Source of the DNA: Caulobacter sp. CCUG 60055
GTDB lineage: Bacteria; Pseudomonadota; Alphaproteobacteria; Caulobacterales; Caulobacteraceae
Reading direction: 5' to 3'
NCBI RefSeq assembly: GCF_022750545.1
Contig: NZ_PUIC01000007.1
Coordinates: 59,093-123,092 of the forward strand
DNA length: 64,000 nucleotides
In this document: in pieces, positions 63,957-64,000 of the stretch
How positions within the stretch are numbered: the first letter of the stretch is position 1
Layout of the letters: each line of letters begins with the position of its first letter
Notes under the pieces: model-generated
The model's database searches: none
The model's input: only the letters and a program-made list of their open reading frames with translations
Told to the model about the DNA's origin: nothing
Program-made: the position numbers and the translations under genes

Positions 63957-63985
63957 TTGACACGAAATTCGAGGGTGGCTAAACA
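63957..63985 (+). promoter_or_regulatory. rRNA-type promoter P5
   Basis: TTGACA, 17 bases, TAAACA, followed by CGCCGCTC. The promoter nearest the expected stable RNA; its upstream stretch nearly repeats that of P3. Confidence 0.72.
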
Positions 63986-64000
63986 CGCCGCTCTTCACCG

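Larger units (their letters stand above)
63595..64000 (+). repeat. Tandem ~90-bp promoter repeats at the right edge
   Basis: Five units whose -35 boxes start at 63595, 63688, 63778, 63867 and 63957 (steps 93, 90, 89, 90). Units 2-4 share TAGAGACGCCGCTCC after the spacer, and unit 5 ends similarly. All point right. No gene is visible; a highly expressed stable-RNA operon, most likely rrn, is expected just beyond the window. Confidence 0.8.

Noticed and set aside
63472..63998. Minus-strand open frames with repeated peptide units (such as SLRT and FPVNPLF-like pieces)
   Set aside because: The peptide repeats are just translations of the ~90-bp promoter repeats; there is no ribosome site and the DNA pattern is fully explained by conserved -35 and -10 boxes on the other strand.
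63595..64000. Possible CRISPR array at the right edge
   Set aside because: The repeat period is ~90 bp, conserved parts coincide with promoter elements, and there are no uniform short repeats with unique spacers and no cas genes.

Overview
The window is GC-rich, tightly packed alphaproteobacterial chromosome, most likely from a member of the Caulobacteraceae (Caulobacter/Phenylobacterium type). This is an inference from four things: the housekeeping order murA - DUF2948 - hisD - UPF0262 - low-Mr phosphatase - infA - maf - RNase E/G - yacG - tRNA-Phe; the many TonB-dependent receptors; a tRNA-His with A73 and no extra 5' G; and the rRNA-type promoter array at the right edge. I see no insertion sequence, prophage or CRISPR array.

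Layout. 1-4.2 kb: end of a secreted S10 peptidase gene, then a quorum-sensing locus (LuxR receptor, LuxI synthase, a PhyH-type dioxygenase and a small unknown protein overlapping stop-to-start). 4.2-8.8 kb: secreted M20 and M14 metallopeptidases. 8.9-15.8 kb: a cell-surface-signalling set (ECF sigma factor, FecR anti-sigma factor, STN-containing TonB receptor) plus a second related receptor. 15.8-20.3 kb: PAP2 phosphatase, a His/Lys-rich exported protein, a trypsin-fold protease with a separate small pro-domain-like protein, a 399-residue unknown and a small Cys-containing exported protein. 20.6-34.6 kb: Lrp regulator, PLP enzyme, beta-lactamase-fold hydrolase, alpha/beta hydrolase, TonB receptor, M13 and M20 peptidases, a Fur-box-preceded TonB receptor and a second small Cys protein. 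34.9-44.8 kb: the housekeeping block, interrupted by chrA and by a LysR/SDR pair. 45.3-47.4 kb: exbB-exbD-tonB, the energy source for the receptors. 47.4-53.4 kb: epoxide-hydrolase-like protein, tRNA-His, a third small Cys protein, a lipoprotein, and a Baeyer-Villiger monooxygenase / patatin / SDR group. 53.4-62.4 kb: a two-component system with two response regulators and one kinase, upstream of an RND-MFP-OMF efflux operon. 62.7-64 kb: an RNA methyltransferase gene and five tandem sigma70-type promoters, about 90 bp apart, pointing off the right edge.

How it fits together. Exported peptidases of five families (S10, M14, M20, S1-like, M13), four TonB receptors and the TonB-ExbBD motor suggest a cell living by scavenging peptides and iron complexes. 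The most unusual items are: (i) a family of three dispersed exported proteins with four shared cysteines and NLPW and CGPG signatures; (ii) a shared palindrome CAAAC-N4-GTTTG before luxR/S10 and before the SDR/patatin genes, with a diverged copy before the monooxygenase; (iii) the periodic five-promoter array; (iv) a degenerate receiver in the efflux-linked regulator; (v) a protease with a separately encoded pro-domain-like partner.
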